Source: Bacteroides intestinalis (GTDB lineage: Bacteria > Bacteroidota > Bacteroidia > Bacteroidales > Bacteroidaceae). From it: 64,000 nucleotides of DNA. Under the pieces are notes generated by a model. The model worked only from the letters and a program-made list of their open reading frames with translations, searched no databases and was not told the DNA's origin. The position numbers and the translations under genes are program-made. Positions 15,310-24,308 of the stretch are shown in pieces. Location: assembly GCF_003464595.1 (NCBI RefSeq), contig NZ_QRZF01000002.1, positions 1-64,000 of the forward strand. Reading direction: 5' to 3'. The first letter of the stretch is position 1, and every line of letters begins with the position of its first letter.

Positions 15310-15400
15310 TCCGCAAATATATATATCTTTCGTAAGAAAACCTACGAATTATGCGCGATTTTATGTAAATATGCGGTTATTTGCGGAAAATGTTTTGCGG
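15310..15400 (-). promoter_or_regulatory. deoR promoter with putative operator repeats
   Basis: The minus-strand -7 box TATATTTG is at 15314-15321. Overlapping it is TCCGCAAATA (15310-15319), whose exact inverted copy TATTTGCGGA lies at 15378-15387. Further TGCGG cores occur at 15372-15376 and 15396-15400. The layout fits binding of the DeoR product to its own control region and possibly to the divergent HAD gene. Confidence 0.45.
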
Positions 15401-15510
15401 GAATATGAAACCCGAAAGAATCTGAAAAATCCCGCATAGAGGTTTTCTACTGATTCAGGATGTTTAAATATAAAAACGAAAAGCAAATCGTTAAATAAAA
15501 CAAAAAAAGT

Positions 15511-16026
15511 ATGAAACAGAAAGTATTAGTAGACATGGATGGTGTGTTGGCAGATGTGTATTCACAGTACATTGCCTTGGAGTACAAGGATACCGGTGTA
15601 AAGCCGGTTCTGGAGGATTTATATGGAAAAACGGAAGAGGAATCTTTTCCTTCATTCCATAAGTATGTACGAAGTAAGGGGTTCTTTGAAACAGCCCCGC
15701 TGCTACCGGATGCAGTGAAAGGATTGAAATATCTGAATGATAAATATAAGGTGCTGATTGTCTCTTCCGCAACAGAGTTCCCCAATAGCCTGACGGAGAA
15801 ACAAAGATGGCTGAATGAGTATTTCCCCTTTATTACTTGGGAACAAATGATATTCTGTGGACGTAAAGATAGTATTCAGGGTGATATTATGATCGACGAT
15901 CATCCCAAGAACCTGAGGACTTTTGGAGGACGGAGAATATTGTTTACCCAACCTCATAATATGTGTATAGATGAAGCCAGTTATCAGCGTGTATCGGGTT
16001 GGGAGGAGATAATGAATCTGCTGTAG
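15511..16026 (+). CDS. HAD-type 5'(3')-deoxyribonucleotidase-like phosphatase (NT5C family)
   Basis: 171-aa cytosolic HAD hydrolase. Motif I is DMDGVLAD at residues 8-15 (nucleophile Asp8, acid Asp10), motif II is in VLIVSSATEF near 90, and motif IV is MIDDHPKNL near 130. Length and the small cap region match the NT5C group that removes phosphate from (deoxy)nucleoside monophosphates. It is transcribed divergently from deoR. A strong bidirectional terminator follows. I saw no TAnnTTTG box upstream on the plus strand. Confidence 0.82.
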   Translation: MKQKVLVDMDGVLADVYSQYIALEYKDTGVKPVLEDLYGKTEEESFPSFHKYVRSKGFFETAPLLPDAVKGLKYLNDKYKVLIVSSATEFPNSLTEKQRWLNEYFPFITWEQMIFCGRKDSIQGDIMIDDHPKNLRTFGGRRILFTQPHNMCIDEASYQRVSGWEEIMNLL

Positions 16027-16054
16027 ATGCGTGGAGGCGATGAAGTTTAATAGA

Positions 16055-16091
16055 GAAGGCTGCACTAATTTTAAAACATAGTGCAGCCTTC
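16055..16091. terminator. Bidirectional terminator between the HAD gene and M16 paralog 2
   Basis: Perfect 13-bp stem GAAGGCTGCACTA (16055-16067) with TAGTGCAGCCTTC (16079-16091) and an 11-base loop. It lies between the converging ends of the plus-strand gene (16026) and the minus-strand gene (16109). Confidence 0.8.
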
Positions 16092-16108
16092 CTATTATAT
16101 TACTATTG

Positions 16109-18928
16109 TTACTCTTTATCAGGACTGATCATTGAGACTTCTATCTCATTTTTCTGTTTGAACAGGTCAGAGGCAAACTTTTGAATATCTTTTGCCGTAA
16201 TACTGTTGACTATTTGTTCATAGTCTTTTATCGGATTCATTCCGGTGAACAAGTATTCATCAATACTTCCCATCCAGTAGCTGTTTTCTTTCAGGTCTTC
16301 GGCGTGCTTCTTCAACATAAACTCCTTCACCTTGTTAAGATTGGCTTCCGACGGCCCCTCTTTGGATATGCATTCTATTTCGGCAAAGATGATTTTCATC
16401 AGTTTCTCTCTTTTAGAAGGTGCTGTATCGAAAACAATTTGTATTCCAGCTATTTCCTTCGGATATTTGGAGAGATTGCCACCTACATATACCCCATAAG
16501 TTCCGCCTTCATCTTCGCGTACTTTCTCGGTATAAACTAAATCCATAATCTGGCAAGTCATGTCCTGCAGAATGGAATTCTTTAAATCATATTTGCACGT
16601 ACCGATGAAACTGACGAAGTTAGAGGCTTTAGCTGTTTCTTGTTCACGGACGAACTCATTCTTATATACACCTTTGCGGTATTCTATCTTGTTATCCTTG
16701 AATGATTCCTTACGGTTGATGGCAGGCAATGCTCCTAGGTATTCGGCTATGAGTGGTTTCATACTTTCAACGTCTACATTACCCACGAGGATGAAGGTAA
16801 AGTCGCTGGCATCCTTGTAACGGTCTTGGTACATTGCCAGGATTTTATCATAATCCATATTGTCAATCATATCGGCCTTCATGCGGATGGTACGGGGATG
16901 TCCCATTTGCAATGCAAAGGTAATACTGTCGCTGAATGCAACGTTCGGGTTCATTTCCTGGTTCAGTAATGCTGCTCTGTTGCGGTTCTTATAAGATGCA
17001 AAAGCTTCATCATCACGGCGCGGAGCAGTGAATGTCAGATAGGTGAGTTGCATCATCGTTTCAAAGTCTTTCGGAGAACAGTAGCCATTGACTGTTTCGG
17101 TCTTATCACCGATACCGTAACTTACGGAAGCCCTTTTGCCTGCCAATACCTTTTCAAGATCTACAGCGCTGAAATTGCCTAAACCGCCTGCTGAAACGGC
17201 ATCCAGGCCGTTGATGTTGATGATTTCAGAGTTGGGAAACAGTGAACTTCCACCTAGGCTTACACCCTTCATGGTAATCTCATCAGCTTTGAAGTCAGTT
17301 TTCTTGATGATAACTTTTACTCCGTTGGATAATGTCAGCATGGTAGTGCCGAATACATCATCTTTTTGTTCGGAGATGATTTTTCCACCTTTCGGGGCTT
17401 CTTTCATCAAGGGCTCGTCTGATACTTTGTCTACATACGGAGTCAGCTTCTCGGCTTTTACATCTTTCAGAATCTTCTTGATAGCTTCTTCTGTCGGCAT
17501 TTTCAGCTCCTCCTTTTCGGGACCGAAAATGGCGACTACCTGGTTGGTATCTGTTATCAACATCTGCATCATCTGATTCAATGCTTGTACGGGGATGGCC
17601 GGAGCTATTTGGTTGATGATGGCATATTCGTTTTCAATACCCGGTATGGGTTCGTTGTCGAGGAAGTGGCGTACATATTCATCAATATATTCCTCGTTCC
17701 TACGTGTATCACGTTCGTTGTAGTCAGATTCCATATTGCGCAGATATTCGGCACGGGCACGTTGGTATTCGCTTTCAGTGAAACCAAACTGGCGGGCACG
17801 CTCCATTTCGCGGACCAGGGTGGTGATACCGTTTTCCACTGCATCTTCTTTGCAAACAACGATGCCGGTAAAGGCTTGTTTGGTTTTTGCAACGAAGAAA
17901 TCTCCATCATAGGTTCCTGCGTAGATATATGGAGGGTTGGCAGCTTGAAGCAGTTCGTTCAGTCGGGCATTCAGCATGTTATTGATGAGGTCGATGGCAT
18001 AGTCTTGTATCAGATAATTCATATTGCCTTTTTCTGAGTCGGGAGTTGCTTCGTGTTTGTTAAAGATGATAGCTTGGATATGGGGTTGTTCCTTATCCCG
18101 GGCAATCAGCACAATCGGTTCTTTATTGTCATTTACCGGATAATATTCGCGTTTGGCGGCATTGGGTTGTGCGGGAACATCGGCAAACAGTTTCTTAATC
18201 TGTGCTTCGATGGCATCTACATCTACGTCTCCCACCACAACTATACCTTGCAAATCGGGACGATACCACTTTTCATAATAATCTCTTAGTGTCTGCGGCT
18301 TGAAGTTCATCACTACATCCATGGTTCCGATGGGGAAACAAGTGGCATACTTGGTACCGGCAAACATGGCAGGGAGCAACTTTTCCTGGAAACGTTGCAC
18401 TGCACTCATGCGTGTACGCCATTCTTCGTTGATGACTCCGCGTTCTTTATCAATCTCTTTAGGGTCCAGAGTCAGGTCATTGCTCCAGTCGTGTAGAATT
18501 AATAAACAAGAATCGATGGCTCCCGGAGTATTGACGGGTACATTCGAAATATTATATACGGTTTCATCTACTGAGGTGTAGGCATTCAGGTTTTCACCGA
18601 ACTTAACTCCAATGCGTTCCAGATATTGTTTCAGAGCATCACCCGGGAAGTGGGTAGTTCCGTTAAAGCACATGTGTTCGAGGAAATGTGCCAGACCGCG
18701 TTGGTTCTCTTCTTCCTGGATGGAACCTACTTTCTGAGCGATATAAAAGTCTGCCCGTTCGGCGGGGAGATTGTTTTTGCGGATATAGTAAGTTAAGCCG
18801 TTATCCAGTTTTCCGATGCGTACATTGGAATCGATGGGAATAGGAGGCATTTGTTGTGCAAGAGCCTGTTGGAAATTACAGCATACGACAAATGCTATAA
18901 TCAATAAATTACGAAATAGATGTTTCAT
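16109..18928 (-). CDS. M16 family zinc metallopeptidase, secreted (paralog 2)
   Basis: 939 aa with signal peptide MKHLFRNLLIIAF ending ALAQQ. The HFLEH zinc motif is at residues 81-85, with the second lobe in the C-terminal half. It is clearly homologous along its whole length to the protein at 8244-11081: shared stretches include PLMKEAPKGGKIVSE/ISE, CSPKDFETMMQLTYLTFTAP and LIAEYLGALPAINRKE. The paralog carries MAFNG where this one has MCFNG after the motif. The first 60-70 bases upstream of both start codons are also alike, so gene and leader were duplicated together. The divergent neighbour is the GH115 gene of the xylan locus. Substrate unknown. Confidence 0.9.
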   Translation of the reverse strand: MKHLFRNLLIIAFVVCCNFQQALAQQMPPIPIDSNVRIGKLDNGLTYYIRKNNLPAERADFYIAQKVGSIQEEENQRGLAHFLEHMCFNGTTHFPGDALKQYLERIGVKFGENLNAYTSVDETVYNISNVPVNTPGAIDSCLLILHDWSNDLTLDPKEIDKERGVINEEWRTRMSAVQRFQEKLLPAMFAGTKYATCFPIGTMDVVMNFKPQTLRDYYEKWYRPDLQGIVVVGDVDVDAIEAQIKKLFADVPAQPNAAKREYYPVNDNKEPIVLIARDKEQPHIQAIIFNKHEATPDSEKGNMNYLIQDYAIDLINNMLNARLNELLQAANPPYIYAGTYDGDFFVAKTKQAFTGIVVCKEDAVENGITTLVREMERARQFGFTESEYQRARAEYLRNMESDYNERDTRRNEEYIDEYVRHFLDNEPIPGIENEYAIINQIAPAIPVQALNQMMQMLITDTNQVVAIFGPEKEELKMPTEEAIKKILKDVKAEKLTPYVDKVSDEPLMKEAPKGGKIISEQKDDVFGTTMLTLSNGVKVIIKKTDFKADEITMKGVSLGGSSLFPNSEIININGLDAVSAGGLGNFSAVDLEKVLAGKRASVSYGIGDKTETVNGYCSPKDFETMMQLTYLTFTAPRRDDEAFASYKNRNRAALLNQEMNPNVAFSDSITFALQMGHPRTIRMKADMIDNMDYDKILAMYQDRYKDASDFTFILVGNVDVESMKPLIAEYLGALPAINRKESFKDNKIEYRKGVYKNEFVREQETAKASNFVSFIGTCKYDLKNSILQDMTCQIMDLVYTEKVREDEGGTYGVYVGGNLSKYPKEIAGIQIVFDTAPSKREKLMKIIFAEIECISKEGPSEANLNKVKEFMLKKHAEDLKENSYWMGSIDEYLFTGMNPIKDYEQIVNSITAKDIQKFASDLFKQKNEIEVSMISPDKE

Positions 18929-19033
18929 GTTTATGAATATTAAAATTGTTTCTTGCTATATTTGTCAGAGAAGAACGAGGAAAATCACAAGGTGCGGATT
19001 GTTTTTTTGTAATTATGGTTGTTTGCAGGGCGG

Positions 19034-19142
19034 ATGTTACATGAATGGAAATTTATGTAACATGAAAATGCCGGATGTAACATCGACTATAGTAAGTGGG
19101 AACATGCGGAATAAGAAAATAGATTGTAATAGACTATTTTTG
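19034..19142 (+). promoter_or_regulatory. GH115 operon promoter with phased ATGTAACAT sites
   Basis: The nonamers ATGTTACAT (19034), ATGTAACAT (19055), ATGTAACAT (19075) and the weaker TGGGAACAT (19097) repeat at 21, 20 and 22 bases. The last ends at 19105, 29 bases before the exact -7 box TATTTTTG at 19135-19142. The predicted start near 19149 leaves a leader of about 28 bases. The same geometry recurs at 23971-24079, 38162-38228 and 63564-63672. Inferred: binding sites of the local HTCS activator. Confidence 0.7.
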
Positions 19143-19176
19143 TACAAGACAGAAATTAATTAAAAAGTATCATACC

Positions 19177-21675
19177 ATGAAAACAAAAATTAGTTGGGTT
19201 ATCTATTGCTTGATGAGTTTAGTGCTATTACAGCCATTATCTGCGGCAGAACGGTTTGTTGCAAATGAGGGGAGTGGTTTTGTCTGGATACAGCAGGGAA
19301 AAGCTTATCCCATATTGATAGATCCGCAGGAAGATAAGGGCGTAGTGCGTGCCGTAGTAAATTTACAGACAGATGCGGGTAAGGTAACGGGTGTTACCCC
19401 TGAAATTATTAACTCTGCATCCGGGAGGCGTATGCTGATTGTCGGTTCTATAGAAAATAGTTCTTGGATTAAACAATTGTTGCAGTCCGGGAAGATCAAT
19501 GCGGCTGATTTGCAGGGTAAACGTGAAAAATATATTCTACAGACTGTGAAGAATCCCATAGACGGGGTAGAAGAAGCGGTGGTGATTGCCGGTAGTGATA
19601 AACGTGGTACTATTTATGGCATTTATGAACTTGCCCGGCAGATGGGAGTATCTCCCTGGTATTTCTGGGCGGATGTACCGGTAGAAAAACATGATGTTAT
19701 ATCTATCAAGGAAGGAATTTATACAGATGGTGAGCCTGCTGTGAAGTATCGCGGTATTTTCCTGAATGATGAATGGCCTTCTTTGGGTGGATGGGCCAGT
19801 GCTACTTTCGGTGGTTTTAACAGTAAATTCTATGAAACTGTATTCGAATTGGTGCTTCGCTTGAAAGGAAACTTTATGTGGCCTGCTATGTGGAATAGTG
19901 CCTTCTATGATGATGATCCGATGAATGGTCCGTTGGCCAATGAAATGGGAATTGTAATGAGTACCTCTCACCATGAACCGATGGGACAAGCTCAGAAAGA
20001 CTGGAAACGTCGTGGAACAGGGGAATGGAACTATAACACAAATGCTGCCGTATTGCGTGACTTCTGGCAGAAAGGTATGGAACGCTGTAAAGATTGGGAA
20101 GCGGTGATAACTCTTGCTATGCGTGGTGATGGTGATGAACCGATGAGTGAAGATGCAAATATTTCCCTGTTACAGAATATTGTGAAAGATCAGCGGAAGA
20201 TTATAGAAAAAGTTACTGGTAAGAAGGCGAAAGAAACTCCACAGGTGTGGGCACTTTATAAGGAAGTACAGGATTATTATGATAAAGGTATGCGAGTACC
20301 TGACGACGTAACACTACTGCTCTGTGATGATAACTGGGGGAATGTACGTAAATTGCCCGACTTGAAAGCTAAGCCCCGCAAGGGTGGTTATGGCATGTAT
20401 TATCATTTCGATTATGTAGGAGCTCCCCGCAACTCTAAATGGATAAATATCACCCAGATACAGCGTACATGGGAGCAGATGACTCTGACTTATGACTATG
20501 GTGTACGTGAACTGTGGGTGGTGAATGTGGGCGATCTGAAACCAATGGAGTATCCGATCACTTTCTTCCTGGATATGGCCTGGAATCCGCAACGTTTCAA
20601 CGAAAATAATCTGTTCCAGCATACAATAGATTTCTGTCGTCAGCAGTTTGGTGGAAACTATGCCGAAGAGTCAGCCCGTCTGATTGATACTTATACTAAA
20701 TATAATCGTAGGGTGACTCCGGAAATGTTGGATGACAGGACTTACAGCCTGGAAAATTATAATGAATGGCAGAGTGTAAAAGATGAGTATGCCGCATTAT
20801 GCCTGGATGCCTTGAAAATTTATTATCTGATGCCTGCTGAGTATCGGGATGCTTTTGATCAATTGGTACTTTTCCCGATACAAGCATGTTCCAACCTATA
20901 TGATATGTATTATGCCGTAGCGATGAATCGTAAACTGGTAGAGGCCAATGATGTGCAAGCCAATAAATGGGCTGATAAGGCACGTGCATGTTTTGAACGT
21001 GATTCTGTATTGACTTATCACTATAACCATATAATGAGTGGTGGCAAATGGAATCATATCATGGATCAGACACATATTGGATATAAATCCTGGAATGATC
21101 CGAAACATAATATTATGCCTAAAGTTACTTTTGTTCCGGAACCTCGTATTGCCCCTGCACCACCTGTATTTGTAGAAAAGGATGGATATGTATCTATTGA
21201 AGCGGAACATTATACCCGTTCAGCTAACAGTATATCTGCTAATTGGGTTACAATTCCAAATCTGGGACGTACGTTGTCTGCTGTCACTACTTTACCTGCC
21301 ACAGCCGTTCCGGGAGCAGATATGTATTTGGAATATGATTTTGAAACGGAGAAAAGTGGGGATGCTACAGTTATCGTTCGTTTTTCTTCTACTTTGAATT
21401 TCAATGATTATAAAGGATTGCGTTATGCGGTTTCACTGGATGGCGGCGACGAACAGATAGTCAACATCAACGGTGATTATAAAGGTGAACTTGGCAGATT
21501 GCAGGCGGAGCACATTATTACTACCCAAACGAAACATTTGCTTGATAAGAAAGAAAAGCATACCTTGCGCATCCGTCCGCTTGATCCGGCACTTGTTATG
21601 CAGAAAATAATGATTGACTTGGGAGGTTTGAAGCCTTCTTTCCTGGGAGCACCTGAAAGTTTTATAAAGGAGTAG
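19177..21675 (+). CDS. GH115 alpha-glucuronidase
   Basis: 832 aa, the full length of the family. Signal peptide to residue about 23 (cut after PLSAA). The first 170 residues form the N-terminal alpha/beta domain, followed by the catalytic barrel with PAVKYRGIFLNDEWP near 190, GNFMWPAMWN near 240, MRGDGDEPMS near 315 and LLLCDDNWGNVRKLP near 395. A helical domain and a C-terminal beta-sandwich (from about 665, VFVEKDGYVSIEAEHY) complete it. GH115 enzymes remove (4-O-methyl-)glucuronic acid from internal xylose residues, so they act on long xylan chains, unlike the GH67 enzyme encoded at 51792-53828. First gene of a two-gene operon with the esterase 22 bases downstream; periplasmic or surface location. 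Confidence 0.93.
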   Translation: MKTKISWVIYCLMSLVLLQPLSAAERFVANEGSGFVWIQQGKAYPILIDPQEDKGVVRAVVNLQTDAGKVTGVTPEIINSASGRRMLIVGSIENSSWIKQLLQSGKINAADLQGKREKYILQTVKNPIDGVEEAVVIAGSDKRGTIYGIYELARQMGVSPWYFWADVPVEKHDVISIKEGIYTDGEPAVKYRGIFLNDEWPSLGGWASATFGGFNSKFYETVFELVLRLKGNFMWPAMWNSAFYDDDPMNGPLANEMGIVMSTSHHEPMGQAQKDWKRRGTGEWNYNTNAAVLRDFWQKGMERCKDWEAVITLAMRGDGDEPMSEDANISLLQNIVKDQRKIIEKVTGKKAKETPQVWALYKEVQDYYDKGMRVPDDVTLLLCDDNWGNVRKLPDLKAKPRKGGYGMYYHFDYVGAPRNSKWINITQIQRTWEQMTLTYDYGVRELWVVNVGDLKPMEYPITFFLDMAWNPQRFNENNLFQHTIDFCRQQFGGNYAEESARLIDTYTKYNRRVTPEMLDDRTYSLENYNEWQSVKDEYAALCLDALKIYYLMPAEYRDAFDQLVLFPIQACSNLYDMYYAVAMNRKLVEANDVQANKWADKARACFERDSVLTYHYNHIMSGGKWNHIMDQTHIGYKSWNDPKHNIMPKVTFVPEPRIAPAPPVFVEKDGYVSIEAEHYTRSANSISANWVTIPNLGRTLSAVTTLPATAVPGADMYLEYDFETEKSGDATVIVRFSSTLNFNDYKGLRYAVSLDGGDEQIVNINGDYKGELGRLQAEHIITTQTKHLLDKKEKHTLRIRPLDPALVMQKIMIDLGGLKPSFLGAPESFIKE

Positions 21676-21697
21676 GAATGTTGAAAATGACAATATT

Positions 21698-23626
21698 ATG
21701 AGATACAAATTTACTTTATTGGTAGTACTGGCCTGTATATGTTCTGTATGGGCTGAGGCTAAGGTTAAACTCCCCTCCGTTCTTTCGGATGGAATGGTAT
21801 TGCAACGTGAAAGTCCCATTAAGATATGGGGGACAGCTGAACCGGGTGAGGATGTAGTGGTAACTTTTAAGAAGAAGAAATACACGGCAAAGGCTGATGA
21901 GAATGGCAGATGGCTGGTCATGCTTCCTGCTATGAAGGCTGGCGGCCCTTATGAGATGACGGTGAATGAAGTGATAGTAAAAGATATCCTGGTAGGGGAT
22001 GTGTGGCTGTGTTCAGGGCAATCGAATATGGAACTGACCGTGGCACGTGTAGCGGATATGTTTGGCAAGGAAACGGCTGTTTACGAAAATTCAATGATCC
22101 GTTACGTTAAAACTCCCTATGGTAATGATTTGCATGGTCCGAAAGAAGATATTTCCCGGATGAACTGGACATCCTTGAATCCGGAGGTTGCTCAGTCTTA
22201 TGCCGCACTACCTTATTTTTTTGCTATAGAGATGTATAATGAGACGAAAGTTCCTGTCGGGATTATTAATTCAAGTTGGGGAGGAAGTTCTATTGAGGCT
22301 TGGATGAGTGAGGATGCTCTACAGGAGTTCCCAAAGAATTTGCGTGAAAGGGATATTTATAATTCTGACGAATATAAGGTCTTGATGAATAAGGCAGGTG
22401 GTATGATGTCGAGGTTTTGGAATCTCTCTTTGTATAAAGGGGATGAAGGACTTCATGCTCCGGTCAAGTGGTATGAACCGGAATTGGATGATTCCGATTG
22501 GGAGGAAGTGAATATGTTTTCTTATCAATTGGGTACTAAAAATGGTTATCCGGTAAGTGGTTCACATTGGTTCCGCCAGGATATTCGTCTTACGGCTGAG
22601 CAAGCTGATAAAGATGCCGTATTGCGTTTGGGTTGTATGGTGAATGCAGACTCTGTGTATGTGAATGGTGTCTTTGTAGGTACTACTTCGTATCAATATC
22701 CGCCACGTATTTATAAAGTTCCTGCATCGGTATTGAAAGCAGGTGAGAATCTGGTGACGGTTCGTCTTATCAATTCAGGGGGTCGCCCCAGCTTTGTAAA
22801 AGACAAGCCCTATTGTATGGCGATAGACGGAGACACGGTTCGTTTGACGGAACAATGGAAATATAGAATAGGTTGTGAAATGCCTGCCGGAAGAGGTGGT
22901 GTATCTTTTCAGAATATTCCGACCGGCATGTATAATTCCATGATTTCTCCTTTGCGAAATTTGCATTTTAAAGGAGCTTTGTGGTATCAGGGTGAGACAA
23001 ATGCAGGACGTCCGGGTGAATATGAGGCTTTATTGACTGCAATGATAAAAGATTGGCGAGTGAAGTTTGCAGATGAAAATCTCCCGTTCTTTATTATGCA
23101 GCTACCCAATTTTATGCAGACGCATCCGCAGCCTGTAGAGAGTGGTTGGGCGGGTATGCGAGAGGCTCAACGGCAAGTGACCTTGAAGTTGTCTAATACT
23201 TCTTTAGTCGTGGCAATAGACTTGGGAGAGTGGAATGATATTCATCCATTGAATAAGAAAGAACTGGCAAGAAGAGTGGCACTTCAGGTTAAGAAGAAGG
23301 TATATGGTCATAAGGATATAGTTCATAGCGGTCCATTATGTACATCTGTATCTGTTGAAGGAGAAAAGACCATTCTCTCTTTTGAGGAAGGAACAAATGA
23401 TTTAATGCCTGTAGCCCAACTGAAAGGTTTTGCACTGGCAGGAGCAGACGGACGTTTTAAATGGGCAAAGGCTGCTATAGAAGGCAATAAGGTGGTGGTT
23501 TGGAGTGAAGGCATTACTCAGCCCATAAAGGTTCGTTACGCTTGGGATGATAATCCCCAAGAGGCTAACCTGAAGAATAAGGCAGGGCTTCCGGCTTCGC
23601 CGTTTCAAATGGAGATAGTAAAGTAG
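21698..23626 (+). CDS. SGNH acetylesterase, sialate O-acetylesterase-like (642 aa)
   Basis: Secreted (signal peptide ending AEA, residue 21). An N-terminal beta domain (VLSDGMVLQRESPIKIWGTA) is followed by the SASA-type SGNH hydrolase: nucleophile Ser109 in SGQSNME, block NSSWGG near 190 and the catalytic Asp/His pair in EWNDIHP. A galactose-binding-like jelly roll (about residues 255-365, HWFRQDIRL to NLVTVRLINSGG) is inserted within the hydrolase. A C-terminal beta domain of about 95 residues follows the catalytic His. In a xylan locus such enzymes deacetylate xylan or xylo-oligosaccharides. The paralog at 60084-61757 lacks the C-terminal domain. Confidence 0.88.
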   Translation: MRYKFTLLVVLACICSVWAEAKVKLPSVLSDGMVLQRESPIKIWGTAEPGEDVVVTFKKKKYTAKADENGRWLVMLPAMKAGGPYEMTVNEVIVKDILVGDVWLCSGQSNMELTVARVADMFGKETAVYENSMIRYVKTPYGNDLHGPKEDISRMNWTSLNPEVAQSYAALPYFFAIEMYNETKVPVGIINSSWGGSSIEAWMSEDALQEFPKNLRERDIYNSDEYKVLMNKAGGMMSRFWNLSLYKGDEGLHAPVKWYEPELDDSDWEEVNMFSYQLGTKNGYPVSGSHWFRQDIRLTAEQADKDAVLRLGCMVNADSVYVNGVFVGTTSYQYPPRIYKVPASVLKAGENLVTVRLINSGGRPSFVKDKPYCMAIDGDTVRLTEQWKYRIGCEMPAGRGGVSFQNIPTGMYNSMISPLRNLHFKGALWYQGETNAGRPGEYEALLTAMIKDWRVKFADENLPFFIMQLPNFMQTHPQPVESGWAGMREAQRQVTLKLSNTSLVVAIDLGEWNDIHPLNKKELARRVALQVKKKVYGHKDIVHSGPLCTSVSVEGEKTILSFEEGTNDLMPVAQLKGFALAGADGRFKWAKAAIEGNKVVVWSEGITQPIKVRYAWDDNPQEANLKNKAGLPASPFQMEIVK

Positions 23627-23685
23627 ATGGGGATTTTATAGGTTTGCCAATCGTCCGGTTTTAATCTGTAATTTACAGTAAAGGT

Positions 23686-23720
23686 ACACGGTTATCTAAC
23701 ATAGGTAACCGTGTTTTTTT
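23686..23720 (+). terminator. Terminator of the GH115-esterase operon
   Basis: ACACGGTTA (23686-23694) pairs with TAACCGTGT (23706-23714), followed by a run of T to 23720. Confidence 0.8.
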
Positions 23721-23796
23721 ATCTATTTCTTTAAATGTGTTAATTGCCCTTTTGCTAAATGAATAGGACAAGGGAGTTTTTTTGCCTCTAACAAGT

Positions 23797-24079
23797 GGGT
23801 TACATATCTTTTGCGGTGCGTTACAAACCGTTTTTTCTTCCGTTTTTTGAGCCTTTTTTTACCTGTTTCAAAGTACTCTGAATGGTCGCTTTTTTAGTAA
23901 AATATATTTCGGATTTATAAGATTTTGTTTTAGATATAACTATTTTATAATGAGTGTTTTATGTGCTATTATGTAATGCTTTCAAAAAAAAATGTAACAT
24001 CAAAAAGAAAGATGTAATACTGTCAAAAAAACGTGTAGCATGAATGTGCGAATTGTTCCGTTTATGTTGGATACATTTG
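23797..24079 (+). promoter_or_regulatory. xusA promoter with phased nonamer array; long leader follows
   Basis: The sites ATGTAATGC (23971), ATGTAACAT (23992), ATGTAATAC (24012) and GTGTAGCAT (24033) are spaced 21, 20 and 21 bases. The last ends at 24041, 30 bases before the exact -7 box TACATTTG at 24072-24079. Two more degenerate copies 21 bases apart lie upstream (GGGTTACAT at 23797, GCGTTACAA at 23818). The predicted start near 24086 leaves a leader of about 220 bases before xusA, in which I see no coding frame. The stretch 23721-23796 shows nothing else. The whole gap between the esterase and xusA is 682 bases, AT-rich. Confidence 0.7.
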
Positions 24080-24308
24080 CTGCCAAGAAGAGAGAAGTTT
24101 TGAGAGTTGAGGTAGTTGTTTGTGAAATGTCTCTAACTTCTATATGACTAAGAATGCAAATCTATGTAAAATATTGCAAATGCTAATCGCTGGAATTATT
24201 AATCTTAAAAGACCGATGTAATTATGAAATGCATGTATGATGACAGTTAGAGCTATTTCTAAATAGCTAATGTAATGAAGAGAATGTAGTTATTAATATC
24301 TTAAACTA

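Noticed and set aside
23721..24308. Search for a transposase, tRNA or CRISPR in the largest intergenic gap
   Set aside because: No reading frame of useful length, no cloverleaf-like sequence and no spacer-repeat pattern beyond the short phased nonamers. No IS element or tRNA gene was recognised anywhere in the window.
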